A stretch of DNA of 64,000 nucleotides from assembly GCA_934446675.1 (NCBI GenBank), contig CAKSEL010000010.1, forward strand, positions 1 to 64,000, given 5' to 3'. This DNA is from an uncultured Eubacteriales bacterium (GTDB lineage Bacteria; Bacillota; Clostridia; Oscillospirales; CAG-382). This document shows, piece after piece, positions 9,497 to 18,744 of the stretch. Made by a program: the position numbers and the translations under genes. Under the pieces are notes generated by a model. That model had not been told where the DNA came from, did no database searches, and saw only the letters and a list, made by a program, of their open reading frames with translations. Positions within the stretch are counted from its first letter, which is position 1. Each line of letters begins with the position of its first letter.

Positions 9497-11161
9497 TCAC
9501 CTCTTGATCTTGTGCGTCGTGGTCTTTTCAAACTCGGTGTATCTTATTGAAACCTTGCGTACAGCCTTGTAGTTCGGTAAGCGCCTGTTCACAGTCTCCT
9601 TGATTATCTTTAAGAAATATTCCTGCATGAGCGTGTCGGAATCCGGAAGCTCTTTGTAAATCCCGTGCGTTTCAAGCTCGTCAAAATCCGGGTAAATCTT
9701 TACCGCAACAACCGTCGAACCGTCCTCCTGAACGTCGCCGTATGCAACACATTCCTTTACCGACTTGCACGGCTCAAGCAGATACTCGATCTCCTCAGGA
9801 AATATCTTCTTTCCGTTATCGGTTACGATCATGTTCTTTATTCTTCCGACTATCTTGTACTGCCCCGACTCCTTGTCGATCATGCCGAGATCGCCGGTGA
9901 GAAAATATCCGTCGTCATCAAACGCCTCGCGCGTGCGATTTTCGTCGTTGTAATATCCGAGCATGACTATCGGACCCTTTACGGCTATCTCGCCGACGCC
10001 CTCTTCGTTGCAGTTTATAAGCTTTACCGAAACTCCGCTCATCGGAAGTCCCACCGTGTCGGCTTTTCTCATGTCGTCGTGATGAAGTATGCAGAGAGGC
10101 GACGTTTCGGTAAGTCCGTAGCCGTTGTACATCTTAAATCCGAACTTTTCAAAGTCGCGGAATATCGCAGGCTCAAGCGCCGCAGCGCCTACAAGTATAG
10201 TTTTAAGCTTTCCGCCGAACGCCTCGTGTACGCTCTTGAAAATGTGCGGAGCTACCTGCGGCGCAAATCTGCCCGAAAGCGTGGTGAGCGTCTTTCCGAC
10301 GTTGAGGAACAACATTCCGCCCTTGACCTCGCTTATCTTCTTGATTATTCCGTTGTGCATTGCCTTTACAAGCTGCGGAACGGCAAGAAATACCGTCGGC
10401 TTATATTCTTTGAACTCGCTGACAACGCGCAGCAGACTCGACGCAAAACAGATGCACGCGCCCGAATAAAGCACGGCAAGCAGTCCGAGCGTACATTCGT
10501 ATGTGTGATGCAGCGGCAGAACGCTTAAAGTTCTGTCCTCCGGCGTAATAAAAACTTCTTTTCTTGTGCCGATTATGTCCGAGCAAATGTTGTACTGACT
10601 GAGCATAACGCCCTTTGCAACGCCCGTCGTTCCCGACGTGTATATGAGAGAACCGAGTGCAAACGGATCGATTTTATGGTTTTCCCACGACCTGTCGCCG
10701 TTTTCGATAAGCTCATTTCCCTGTTCTATAAAGGACGGTATGTTTTCAGTGGAAATTCTCTCGCAGTCCGCACCGCAGCCGTCAATAGTTGCCGCAACAT
10801 CGGGAGAATACATAACAGCCGCCGCGCCCGACATTGTAAGTATATTATTTACCTCCGGGCTTTTAAGCTCCTTATCGACCGGCACGATTATACCTACGCC
10901 CGACGTTACCGCAAGGTATGTCAGCGCCCATTCATAGCTGTTTTTGCCCATTACGGCAATCTTTTGCCCCGAAAATCCCTTGCTGTTGAGATAAACCGCC
11001 AGAGCCTTAACATTTTTGAGCAGCGACGCATAGGTTACGTGCCTGTGATCGCCGTTCTTTTCCTTGACGATAAACGCGTCGTTTTCGGCATAGAGATCCG
11101 CGCTTGTTTCAAGCAGTTCTCTTATGGTACACAAATTTCTTACGTCATATACAAGCGACAT
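9497..11161 (-). CDS. AMP-dependent synthetase / long-chain fatty acid-CoA ligase
   Basis: 554 aa, ANL superfamily. It activates a carboxylic acid as acyl-adenylate and transfers it to CoA; a fatty acyl substrate is likely but not proven. The P-loop motif YTSGTTGVAKGVMLS (about residues 172-186), the NGYGLTETSP motif (about 345-355), the YFLTGDLGMID motif and the C-terminal catalytic lysine region ending TTTHKIKR are all present. No signal peptide or membrane segment is seen. GGGAGATAG lies 5 nt before the ATG. It is the last gene of a leftward unit downstream of the sigma/anti-sigma pair (46-bp gap), so it may belong to that regulon; this is inferred from position only. Confidence 0.93.
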   Translation of the reverse strand: MSLVYDVRNLCTIRELLETSADLYAENDAFIVKEKNGDHRHVTYASLLKNVKALAVYLNSKGFSGQKIAVMGKNSYEWALTYLAVTSGVGIIVPVDKELKSPEVNNILTMSGAAAVMYSPDVAATIDGCGADCERISTENIPSFIEQGNELIENGDRSWENHKIDPFALGSLIYTSGTTGVAKGVMLSQYNICSDIIGTRKEVFITPEDRTLSVLPLHHTYECTLGLLAVLYSGACICFASSLLRVVSEFKEYKPTVFLAVPQLVKAMHNGIIKKISEVKGGMLFLNVGKTLTTLSGRFAPQVAPHIFKSVHEAFGGKLKTILVGAAALEPAIFRDFEKFGFKMYNGYGLTETSPLCILHHDDMRKADTVGLPMSGVSVKLINCNEEGVGEIAVKGPIVMLGYYNDENRTREAFDDDGYFLTGDLGMIDKESGQYKIVGRIKNMIVTDNGKKIFPEEIEYLLEPCKSVKECVAYGDVQEDGSTVVAVKIYPDFDELETHGIYKELPDSDTLMQEYFLKIIKETVNRRLPNYKAVRKVSIRYTEFEKTTTHKIKR

Positions 11162-11206
11162 TTTTCTATCTCCCGTTCAGAAATATTCTCCGCCAAGCGC
11201 CGTTGC

Positions 11207-11635
11207 TTATTTGCCGAAACGCTGTGCGAGAAGCGGAGTGTGAAGTGTTTTTTTGACCTTATTTGAAAAAGTAAGTATTGTTACGATATCATGTGCGATA
11301 CAGACAAGTGCCGCCGCGGAAAGCACCATCATTGCGGCGATTCTGATATTACGCATGATACGCAGCCGTCTTGAAAGCTTTGCAAAGTTTTTTTTGAGTT
11401 TTTCGCCGCTGTTTTTATGATCCTCGGAAGACGGGCTTTTATCTGCACTTTCAGACGTGTTAAAATTACTGCTTTTTTGTATGCAGGACGGATCGTTCTT
11501 ACATTCTTCATAAAATTTTGCGCAATCCGGGCAAGTCCTCATATGTTCCTCAACGAGAGCAACCGAATCGGCGCACGCGGTATTATCGGCGCAAAGCGGA
11601 ATGAGATCTCTTGCGGTATCACAGGTTACAGACAT
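11207..11635 (-). CDS. Anti-sigma factor with zinc-finger (ZAS-type) N-terminus
   Basis: 142 aa from the ATG at 11633-11635, which has AAGGAGGAAC 7 nt upstream. A longer upstream frame is open to 11743 but only overlaps the sigma gene. The N-terminus has the anti-sigma zinc-finger pattern: CDTARDLIPLCADNTACADS, then H-x3-C-x2-C in EEHMRTCPDC. A charged linker follows and one membrane segment near the C-terminus (about residues 100-125, IRIAAMMVLSAAALVCIAHD). It is predicted to hold the partner ECF sigma factor at the membrane until a signal arrives. The start lies 17 bp inside the sigma gene, so the pair is translationally coupled. Confidence 0.85.
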   Translation of the reverse strand: MSVTCDTARDLIPLCADNTACADSVALVEEHMRTCPDCAKFYEECKNDPSCIQKSSNFNTSESADKSPSSEDHKNSGEKLKKNFAKLSRRLRIMRNIRIAAMMVLSAAALVCIAHDIVTILTFSNKVKKTLHTPLLAQRFGK

Positions 11636-12116
11636 CAAAAAGTTCCTCCTTGAGAGTTTTTTTGGCTCTATGATAGATAACCTTTGCGGAATTTTCGGTA
11701 ATTCCGAGAGTTTTTGATATTTCCGAGAACGGCATATCGGCATAGGTACGCAGCACGACGACGTCGCGGTATTTCTGCGGAAGCTTTGACACGGCGTTTT
11801 TGACGGAATCCGAGTAAAAATTTCTCATACACGCGCTTTCCGGCGTTTCGCCCGACGAACAGGTTTCCGAGAGCAGATCTATATCAACATACTCGATCTT
11901 TCTTTTTCTCAGATATTTATAGCAGACATTTTTAGCTATTGCCGCGAGAAACGTGAACATTGTACACGTACCGTTATATTTATGCAGCGATTTATATGCC
12001 TCGAAAAAAGCCTCCTGAGTCATATCCTCGCACATTTCGCGGTCCCGGCAGATTTTATAGAGAAAAGCGTAGATTCTATTATAATATTCATTATAAAGCG
12101 CCTCGAATTCAGGCAT
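11619..12116 (-). CDS. ECF-type RNA polymerase sigma factor
   Basis: 165 aa, the usual size for group IV sigma-70 factors. Region 2 is at about residues 10-75, including CEDMTQEAFFEAYKSLHKY and an AAIAKNVCYKYLRKRK end. Region 4 is at about residues 110-160, with LPQKYRDVVVLRTYADMPF then a helix-turn-helix in SEISKTLGITENSAKVIYH. The ATG has GAGAGGAGCG in good position. It overlaps the anti-sigma gene, a standard arrangement. Its regulon is not visible; autoregulation and control of the downstream acyl-CoA ligase are plausible guesses. Confidence 0.94.
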   Translation of the reverse strand: MPEFEALYNEYYNRIYAFLYKICRDREMCEDMTQEAFFEAYKSLHKYNGTCTMFTFLAAIAKNVCYKYLRKRKIEYVDIDLLSETCSSGETPESACMRNFYSDSVKNAVSKLPQKYRDVVVLRTYADMPFSEISKTLGITENSAKVIYHRAKKTLKEELFDVCNL

Positions 12117-12194
12117 TCTTTTCGCTCCTCTCTGATTTTGCTCTTTTTTAAGGAAAAGCTACTATGTTTATACCGCGTACAAGGAAAAGGTTAC

Positions 12195-13195
12195 AGGGGC
12201 ATGAGATTTTTTTGGTTTATTTGGGCGAAAACGGGAAATATTCTTCAAAGTGCAACTTTAAATATGCACTTTTCGGCGGCGAAAAGTGGAAAAGCTACTT
12301 TTGTGTTTGGCTGACTTTAGAGTGTTTTGGGCTGAAACTGATTATCCACTGCCATTTGCAACTCTATTCCCCGACTTTTCGGAATCGAAAAAGTCGCGCT
12401 CTAAAGAGTGTAAACAAAAGATTTTCGCGGCTCAAACGCCGCCGCGAAAGCGAACTACACTTACGTTTGGCTAAATTTAGATTATTTTGGGCGAAAACGG
12501 ATTATATTCTTCAAAGTGCAACTTTGTATCTCCGCTTTTCGGAATCGAAAAGACGGGCAAAAGATTTTCGCGGCTCAAACGCCGCCGCGAAAGCGTGGCT
12601 ACGTGGAGGATTTCGCCTTCCAAAACATACTCCCCCTCCGAAATTTCAAAAAACTCTCGTTTCGCATTGTCCACAAAATTGTGTTGCGAAATCGCCGCGC
12701 GACAGGCGCGCGGATGGGGCTGGTTTCTAAACACGGGTTGGTTGACATAATGCCAGACTTTTATGCCATGTCACGTTGCGGTATGCGTAAACTTTATTTG
12801 GGGTGCGCAAGTGTTGATTTTTATTGTTATTATACAGTCAACAGGACTTATTTTTCTGCCCAGCTTGCCTACGGCATGATGACTTTTACAAATGTTAGTT
12901 TTATGTTTGGTTGGTGCGGAGTAAAAATTCGGTTCTGTTTTGCCGGTACAAAGTGAAATTTTAATTTCACTGTTGCAAAGTAATTTCACTTTCCAAGGCT
13001 ACCCATAGTACACAATTTCCATAGTTTACTCACGCACCTGCATATATCTGAGTTCGCAGTCCTGCTGTTCGACTGCGAACGGTACAAGCTGGCGGCACAG
13101 AATATCCCACAGCTTTTTTCTAAATTAAGGGCTATTGTTTTCTTTGCAGCTTTCTTTTTAAAAAGAAAGCGCGTACCCCTTCGTCCCCCTTCGCG
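12195..13195 (-). repeat. Modular intergenic element 3 (class I)
   Basis: Fills the 1.08-kb gap between rnhB and the sigma gene, oriented leftward. Module A lies at the right with the 22-bp palindrome (13149-13170, 31 bp from the rnhB stop) and a GTTCGCAGTC-type stem near 13050-13080. Module B has CAGTCAACAGGAC at 12835-12847. A C hairpin of CCGCGCG/CGCGCGG type lies near 12693-12714. E and F stem-loops are repeated, with F near 12260-12290, 12370-12395 and 12530-12550. The multiple F/E units explain why this copy is long. Confidence 0.85.
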
Positions 13196-13200
13196 CTCCC

Positions 13201-13887
13201 CTAATGCAGAAATGAGAGGCGGTGTTCAGGGCAAGGACCGAGAGAGGCGATAGCGGCGTAATGAGCTTTAGTACCATAGCCCTTATGTTTAGCGAAACCG
13301 TAGCCGGGATAAGTTTTATCGAGAAAATCAATACAATACAAATCACGTTCGGTTTTAGCAAGAACGGAAGCCGCCGCGACAGACGGGCAGATTGCGTCGC
13401 CATGGACGAGCGCCATTGCCGGAATCTGAAAATCACGGCAGACAGAGCCGTCAACGACAGCAAAACCGGGATCTACCTGTTTACCGCCGACAAAGCTCAG
13501 GCAATTATCGGAGAGAAATTCACCCGTCACAAGGTTTCTGTCGAGCGAAAGTCCCGAAATTGCGCGTCTCATTGCAAGCAAAGCAGCATTAAGAATATTA
13601 ATTTCTTCAATTTCCGCAACCGTCGAATATGCAACGCACGACGAAAGTGCAAGTTCTTTAATTTCCGGCGCTATTTCAAACCGTTTCTTTTCGGTGAGTT
13701 TTTTTGAATCGTCAAGCGCTTTAAACACGGGATCATCTTTGAATTTCTCATCAAGCACGACTGCCGCTGCATAAACCCGTCCGGCAAGAGGTCCGCGCCC
13801 GGCTTCATCTGTTCCGCACATGACGACGCCTTTATTTTTATATTCTATTTCATATGTCCACTCAAGGGGCTGCTTTTCTTTCTTCAC
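13201..13887 (-). CDS. rnhB: Ribonuclease HII
   Basis: 228 aa, normal length. It removes the RNA strand of RNA-DNA hybrids and single ribonucleotides misincorporated in DNA. The signature CGTDEAGRGPLAGRVYAAAV (about residues 24-43) supplies the first two acidic metal ligands; the third lies in FAVVDGS and the last in HGDAICPSVAAASVLAKTERD. The C-terminal end reads YPGYGFAKHKGYGTKAHY, as in the family. The start is GTG at 13885-13887 with AAGGAAG about 8 nt upstream. The final 25 codons are almost all pyrimidine-ending, unlike the start of the gene. Flanked on both sides by intergenic elements, so it is probably monocistronic. Confidence 0.96.
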   Translation of the reverse strand: MKKEKQPLEWTYEIEYKNKGVVMCGTDEAGRGPLAGRVYAAAVVLDEKFKDDPVFKALDDSKKLTEKKRFEIAPEIKELALSSCVAYSTVAEIEEINILNAALLAMRRAISGLSLDRNLVTGEFLSDNCLSFVGGKQVDPGFAVVDGSVCRDFQIPAMALVHGDAICPSVAAASVLAKTERDLYCIDFLDKTYPGYGFAKHKGYGTKAHYAAIASLGPCPEHRLSFLH

Positions 13888-13919
13888 GGGGTAACTTCCT
13901 TTTTCTTGTTTCTTGTTTC

Positions 13920-14985
13920 TTGTTTGGGGCGGGAACGGGAAATATTCTTCAAAGTGCGACTTTCTACTGACGCTTTTCTTTACAGAAAAGCTGAAAGAAG
14001 TTTTATGTTTAGCTTATTTCTACCTTATTTGGGGCGAAAACTGATTATCCACTTCCACTTGCAATTTTCTACACCCTCTTTTCGGAATCGAAAAAGTCCC
14101 CTGCGAGGATAAAAGGCAAAAGATTTTCGCGGCTCAGACGCCGCCGCGAAAACGGACTACACTTGCGTTTAACAGACTTTAGATTATTTTGGGCTGAAAC
14201 GGGTTATATTCTTCAAAGTGCAACTTTAATATACGCTTTTCTACGGAGAAAAGCGGTCGAAAAGTCCCCTACGAGGATAAACCGTTCAAGGGACTGCTCG
14301 CCCCTTGACAATCCCCCGACGGGAGGATTTCACTCTAAAGAGTGTAAATGCCCTAAACACAACTATTTTCGCCTTTACTATCTTTACAAACGTGACCGCA
14401 TTGCTACTACGGTGCGTCCGTATAACTTACGGCAAAATCGCCGCGCGACAAGCACGCGGATGGGGTTGGTTTCTAAACGCGGGTTGGTTGACATTATGCC
14501 GAGCTCTTATGCCATGTCACGCTGCGGTCTGCGTAAACTCTATTTGAGGTGCGAAAGTGTTGATTTTTACTGTTATTTTACAGTCAACAGGACATGTTTT
14601 TCTGCCCAGCTCGCTTACGCGAGATGACTTTGCTGAATTTTAGTTTTATGTTTGGGTGGTGCGGAGTGAAAATTCGGTTCTGTTTTGCCGGCACAAAGTG
14701 AAATTTTTACTTTATTGCGCTGTCGCAAAATGGTTTCACTTTCCAAAGCAACCCTTTGTACTGAATTTCCATAGTTTACTTCGGCACCTGCATATATCTG
14801 AGTTCGCAGTCCTGCTGTTCGACTGCGAACGGTATAAGCTGGCGGCAGAGAGTATCCCACAGCCTTTTTCTTATTTAAGGGCTACGAAAGTCTTTTGCAG
14901 CTTTTCTTCAGAAAAGCGCGTTTCCCCGTTTTCTTTGCAGCTTTCTTTTTAAAAAGAAAGCGCGTACCCCTTCGTACTCCCTTTT
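13920..14985 (-). repeat. Modular intergenic element 4 (class I)
   Basis: Fills the gap between rbgA and rnhB, oriented leftward. Module A has the 22-bp palindrome (14940-14961, 39 bp from the rbgA stop) and a second hairpin GCTTTTCT/AGAAAAGC at about 14899-14917. The GTTCGCAGTC-type stem lies near 14800-14830. Module B has CAGTCAACAGGAC at 14581-14593 with a CTCGC/GCGAG-like stem. A C module, the CAAGGG/CCCTTG stem near 14285-14310 and several F stems follow; one (GCTTTTCT/AGAAAAGC near 14236-14254) replaces the usual TTTTCG/CGAAAA pairing by compensating changes. Confidence 0.85.
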
Positions 14986-14999
14986 GGGCGAGAATGTAT

Positions 15000-16052
15000 C
15001 TACCTGTCGAGAGTAATTCTGCCGATTTTGCCGGAACGGAACTCGTCGATAAGCATACGGGCGGTACGGGGATAATCGACCTCGGCGCCAGAGATAAGCA
15101 GACCGCGTTTACGTCCGATAGCCTCAAATATTTCATGCGGAAGTTTGCCGTCAACATCTTCGCGGGAGAGCTTGTAGCGTGCAAACATAAGTGACGGATA
15201 AAGCTTTAAGAGTTTTGACATAAGCAGCACCGCAATACTTTCAATATCGAGAATTTCATCGCGGATAGCCCCGGTAAACGCAAGATTAAGACCGACGTTT
15301 TCGTCATCGAACTTGGGCCAGAGAACGCCGGGCGTGTCAAGCAGCTCAAGCTGTCCCTCGACAGTTACCCACTGATTTATGCGCGTAACTCCGGGACGGT
15401 TCTCGCTCTTAGCCTTTTTCGAGCCGTAAAGCCTGTTTATAAGCGTGGATTTTCCGCAGTTTGTAACGCCTATTATCATGGCTCTCGGAATACGCCGCAT
15501 ACCTTTCTGCGCATATGCGTCAAGCTTGTCTTTAAGCGCCGTCCTGATTGCCGGAAGTATCTCGTCAATGCCTGCGCCCGTCATGCAGTCGGTAAAGATA
15601 ACGCGGTTTCCGTTTTCCGTCATCTTTGCTTTCCATAACGCGCTCTGTTCGGGATCGGCAAGCGCAGACTTGTTCATTATCGTAATATAAGGCTTGTTCG
15701 CGACAATTTCCGCAATCTTCGGGTTTCTGCTTGAAAACGGAACTCTTGCGTCGCATAATTCAAGCACAATGTCAACCTGCTTTATGCACGCGTCTATCTC
15801 GCGCAGAGCCTTTGTCATATGCCCGGGGAACCACTGAATTACCTTTGCGACCTCACGTGCGTTTGCAGCACCCGGCGCTGCCTTTTCTTTCTTGGGTTTC
15901 GGAGCGCGGCGCACGGTTTCGTCGGTCTTTTTCGGCGGAGCATGGTAGAATTTCTTCTCCGCAAGCGCCTTTTTGTTTCTTTCTTTTTTCGCCGCGGCTT
16001 TGTATCCCGGCTTTACCTTCTTCTTTGTTTCTGCCACTGTTTTTTCTCCCAT
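15000..16052 (-). CDS. rbgA: Ribosome biogenesis GTPase RbgA (YlqF)
   Basis: 350 aa. A circularly permuted GTPase needed for late 50S subunit assembly. The core starts at QWFPGHMTKAL (about residue 69). G4 is TIMNKSALAD, G1 is GVTNCGKSTLINRL (about residues 196-209) and G3 is LLDTPGVLWPK, in the permuted order. It carries an unusual 68-residue Lys/Ala/Pro-rich basic N-terminal extension that typical RbgA proteins lack. The ATG at 16052 has only a weak ribosome site, while GGGAG inside the first codons sits 8 nt before an in-frame GTG at 16037, so the true start may be there (345 aa). It follows ruvB by 17 bp in the same operon. Codons near the 3' end turn pyrimidine-ending. Confidence 0.95.
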   Translation of the reverse strand: MGEKTVAETKKKVKPGYKAAAKKERNKKALAEKKFYHAPPKKTDETVRRAPKPKKEKAAPGAANAREVAKVIQWFPGHMTKALREIDACIKQVDIVLELCDARVPFSSRNPKIAEIVANKPYITIMNKSALADPEQSALWKAKMTENGNRVIFTDCMTGAGIDEILPAIRTALKDKLDAYAQKGMRRIPRAMIIGVTNCGKSTLINRLYGSKKAKSENRPGVTRINQWVTVEGQLELLDTPGVLWPKFDDENVGLNLAFTGAIRDEILDIESIAVLLMSKLLKLYPSLMFARYKLSREDVDGKLPHEIFEAIGRKRGLLISGAEVDYPRTARMLIDEFRSGKIGRITLDR

Positions 16053-16069
16053 GAACGCGTTTTGCGCCC

Positions 16070-17179
16070 TTATATTTCGTCAAGCAAACTTGTCTGACCG
16101 TCGTCGGTTTTTGCATTTTTGCGGCTGCTGTCCGCTGATTCGGGATATGCTTTTCCCAAATGCTCGTATGCGCGCCTTGTTGCAATTCTTCCGCGCGGCG
16201 TGCGGTTGAGAAATCCGAGCTGCATGAGATACGGCTCGTATACGTCCTCAAGCGTTACCGATTCTTCGCCTATCGTCGCAGCAAGCGTTTCAAGCCCGAC
16301 AGGTCCGCCGTCGAAAAAGTCTATTATGGCGCTTATCATGCGTATGTCTGTAAGATCAAGTCCGAGTTCGTCTATTTCAAGCATGTTGAGCGCCGCGTTC
16401 GCCGTCTTTTTGTCAATGACTCCGTCGGCCCTTACCTGCGCATAGTCTCGCACGCGTTTAAGCAGCCTGTTGGCTATTCTCGGCGTGCCTCTCGAACGGC
16501 GCGCTATCTCCATTGCTCCGTCGGGCTTTGCGTTTATGCCGAGCAGCTCCGCACTTCTTACAACTATGTCGCAAAGCTCCCCGCCGTTGTACATTTCAAG
16601 CCTGTAAAGACTTCCGAATCTGTCTCTCAGCGGAGATGTGAGCTGTCCTGCGCGCGTAGTCGCGCCTATGAGCGTAAACGGCGGCAGCGGCAGTCTTATG
16701 CTTCTCGCCGACGGACCTTTGCCCATGATTATGTCGAGATTGAAGTCCTCCATTGCCGGGTACAGTATCTCCTCTACCTGGCGCGACAGCCTATGTATCT
16801 CGTCTATAAACAATATGTCGCCCGCCTTGAGGTTCGTAAGCAGCGCCGCAAGGTCGCCCTGCTTTTCTATCGCCGGTCCCGACGTTATTCTTATATCCGC
16901 ACCCATTTCCGCCGCTATTATCGTCGCAAGCGTCGTCTTGCCCAGTCCGGGCGGCCCGTGCAGCAATATATGGTCAAGCGTATCTCCGCGCATTTTCGCC
17001 GCTTCCATTGATATTGCAAGCTTTTCTTTGACCTTTTCCTGACCGACATATTCGTTCAGCGTCTTAGGGCGCAGCGAAATTTCGTTTTCTCTGTCCTCGT
17101 CCGCCTCTCTCGCGCTGATTATTCGGCTTTCAAAGTCAAAATCCTGTTCTTCGGATTGGTTTTTGCTGCTTTTTATCAT
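16070..17179 (-). CDS. ruvB: Holliday junction branch migration DNA helicase RuvB
   Basis: 369 aa. The AAA+ motor that drives branch migration with RuvA during recombination. Walker A GPPGLGKTTLA (about residues 75-85), Walker B LFIDEIHRLS, sensor motif TLIGATTRAGQL, arginine finger region PLRDRFG and the C-terminal winged helix ending FLNRTPRGRIATRRAYEHLG are intact. A short Asp/Ser/Lys-rich tail follows. The operon order is ruvA, WG-repeat gene, ruvB, rbgA; ruvB starts 63 bp after the WG gene with AAAAGGAT upstream. Confidence 0.97.
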   Translation of the reverse strand: MIKSSKNQSEEQDFDFESRIISAREADEDRENEISLRPKTLNEYVGQEKVKEKLAISMEAAKMRGDTLDHILLHGPPGLGKTTLATIIAAEMGADIRITSGPAIEKQGDLAALLTNLKAGDILFIDEIHRLSRQVEEILYPAMEDFNLDIIMGKGPSARSIRLPLPPFTLIGATTRAGQLTSPLRDRFGSLYRLEMYNGGELCDIVVRSAELLGINAKPDGAMEIARRSRGTPRIANRLLKRVRDYAQVRADGVIDKKTANAALNMLEIDELGLDLTDIRMISAIIDFFDGGPVGLETLAATIGEESVTLEDVYEPYLMQLGFLNRTPRGRIATRRAYEHLGKAYPESADSSRKNAKTDDGQTSLLDEI

Positions 17180-17242
17180 CTTAAAAATCCTTTTGCGGAT
17201 AAAATTATCCGTTTTAATCTAAATTTCGTTTTTTGTACCGCG

Positions 17243-17992
17243 TCAGCCGTTCTGCCTGTCCGTAATTTCAAGCACCGCCCACCTGTCCTTAATGCGGACG
17301 GCGGCAAGACCTTCGCTGAAATTCTGTGCAAAGTCGTATTTTAAAGGCACGGCAATCTTTCCCGATTCGTCGGCATAGCCGTATTTTCCGTTCTTTTTGA
17401 CAAGCGCCATACCGTCGAAAAAAGTGTCTGCCGAGCCGTCGTATGCGCTGAAGATCTCGCGGTTTGTGCCTTCTCCGTTCTCGTCGTTTACCGCTTTGAA
17501 CACGTCCTCGTAATCAAGCTCAAACGGCACTATCACGTTTCCGGTTCTGTCAATGGCGCCCCATTTCCCGTCCTTGAAAACGTACAGCTCGTCCTTTGTG
17601 AACATTCCGGAGCCTACATAATCGTATTGCAGCGGTATTACAAAATCGTTAGCCTTGTTTATAAAGCCCCACTTGCCGTTTTTCTTTACGGCGGCTATTC
17701 CCTGTCTGAAAGCATAGGTCATATCATACTCAAACGGAATTTTGACTTTTGCATTTTTGTCAATATATCCGAACATTCCGTTTTTGTCGATAAACGCTGC
17801 AAGTCCTTCGCAAAACTGCGGATAATGCAAAAATTTTTCCCTGTCGAACTGCGAATAATATTCGGCAGGCACTGCGACCTTTCCGGTTTTGTCTATATAT
17901 CCGGCTCTGTAATCGCCGAAACGTGCGAGTGCAAGTCCTTCATGAAAAACGCCGATATAGTCATATTTTTCCTGTATCAGATAGTGCCGCAT
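17243..17992 (-). CDS. WG-repeat protein between ruvA and ruvB
   Basis: 249 aa, made almost entirely of about six WG (KWGF-IDKTG) repeats of about 30-35 residues: for example AGYIDKTGKVAVPAEY, FGYIDKNAKVKIPFEYD, KWGFINKANDFVIPLQYDY, KWGAIDRTGNVIVPFELDY and KYGYADESGKIAVPLKYD. No signal peptide or membrane segment is seen, so it should be cytoplasmic. WG repeats form beta-propeller-like binding scaffolds of generally unknown ligand. AAAGGAGG precedes the ATG. Its position between ruvA and ruvB, with gaps of 71 and 63 bp, is unusual because these two genes are normally adjacent. Function unknown. Confidence 0.88.
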   Translation of the reverse strand: MRHYLIQEKYDYIGVFHEGLALARFGDYRAGYIDKTGKVAVPAEYYSQFDREKFLHYPQFCEGLAAFIDKNGMFGYIDKNAKVKIPFEYDMTYAFRQGIAAVKKNGKWGFINKANDFVIPLQYDYVGSGMFTKDELYVFKDGKWGAIDRTGNVIVPFELDYEDVFKAVNDENGEGTNREIFSAYDGSADTFFDGMALVKKNGKYGYADESGKIAVPLKYDFAQNFSEGLAAVRIKDRWAVLEITDRQNG

Positions 17993-18063
17993 ATGACAAA
18001 ACCTCCTTTCGGTCTGCGTTTTTGCAGAACAAAGCCCAATATCAGCTCACAAATGTCTTTTTA

Positions 18064-18717
18064 TTACAAAAGCGAGCTCAACGCCTTTCTGATTATCTCT
18101 TCGACAGATCCCGAACCTGCCGCCGACACGGCTTTATTTGCCTCAGGCTTTGAATATCCGAGATTTACAAGCGCCTCTGCCGCAAGTTTCTGATTTTCTC
18201 CGAGAGACTGACCGCCGCGGCCCTGAACATCTCCTCCGGACGCGCCCGAATCGGCTCTGCCATACAGCGAGTTTTCGAGCATGAATTTTTCAAGCTTGCT
18301 CTTTAAGTCAATGCATATCTTCTGCGCGGCCTTGGGACCTACGCCCTGTGCCGTGGATATAAGCTTGATATTTTCGTCGGCTATTGCGCCGCAAAGACTT
18401 TCTACATCAAGCGCCGACAGTATTGCCATTGCAGCCTTGGCGCCTATTCCCGAAACGGTTTGCAGAAGATTGAACATCGAAAGCTCCTCTTTTTTCGCAA
18501 AACCGAAGGTTTCAAACTTGCTCTCGTCCACAATTCTTACATAGGTATACAGTTTTACCTGTTTTCCCGCGCTCTCTCCGTCGGCACGGAAAGTGCCGTT
18601 AGACAGATAATCGTAAGTCTTTGCGGTAATTGTGAGCATATATCCGACGCCGGCGCAGTCTATCACGGCTCTGTCGGCGTAAAGCTCTTCAAGAGTTCCC
18701 TTAACGTAGTAGATCAT
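18064..18717 (-). CDS. ruvA: Holliday junction branch migration protein RuvA
   Basis: 217 aa. Binds the four-way junction as a tetramer and loads RuvB. Domain I (residues 1-65) begins MIYYVKGTLEELYADRAVIDC. Domain II contains two helix-hairpin-helix motifs, LQTVSGIGAKAAMAIL and STAQGVGPKAAQKICIDL. A Gly/Ser-rich linker (SGASGGDVQGRGGQS) leads to the C-terminal domain III (about 170-217) that contacts RuvB. AAAGGATG lies before the ATG. First RuvAB gene of the operon; the lipoprotein gene is 27 bp upstream. Confidence 0.96.
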   Translation of the reverse strand: MIYYVKGTLEELYADRAVIDCAGVGYMLTITAKTYDYLSNGTFRADGESAGKQVKLYTYVRIVDESKFETFGFAKKEELSMFNLLQTVSGIGAKAAMAILSALDVESLCGAIADENIKLISTAQGVGPKAAQKICIDLKSKLEKFMLENSLYGRADSGASGGDVQGRGGQSLGENQKLAAEALVNLGYSKPEANKAVSAAGSGSVEEIIRKALSSLL

Positions 18718-18744
18718 GGTTTCATCCTTTATTGCTTTACGCGT

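Noticed and set aside
8968..9531. Small open frames with similar peptides next to the acyl-CoA ligase
   Set aside because: Translated E and F modules of element 2; they share the repeat-derived peptides and have no independent coding signal.
11636..11743. Longer N-terminus of the anti-sigma factor
   Set aside because: The extra 36 residues only overlap the sigma gene; AAGGAGGAAC is placed for the ATG at 11635.
12164..12730. 188-codon open frame upstream of the sigma gene
   Set aside because: It is translated element 3. The same peptide fragments (SSKCNF, FRNRK, RRRESVA) recur in several other elements, in more than one frame.
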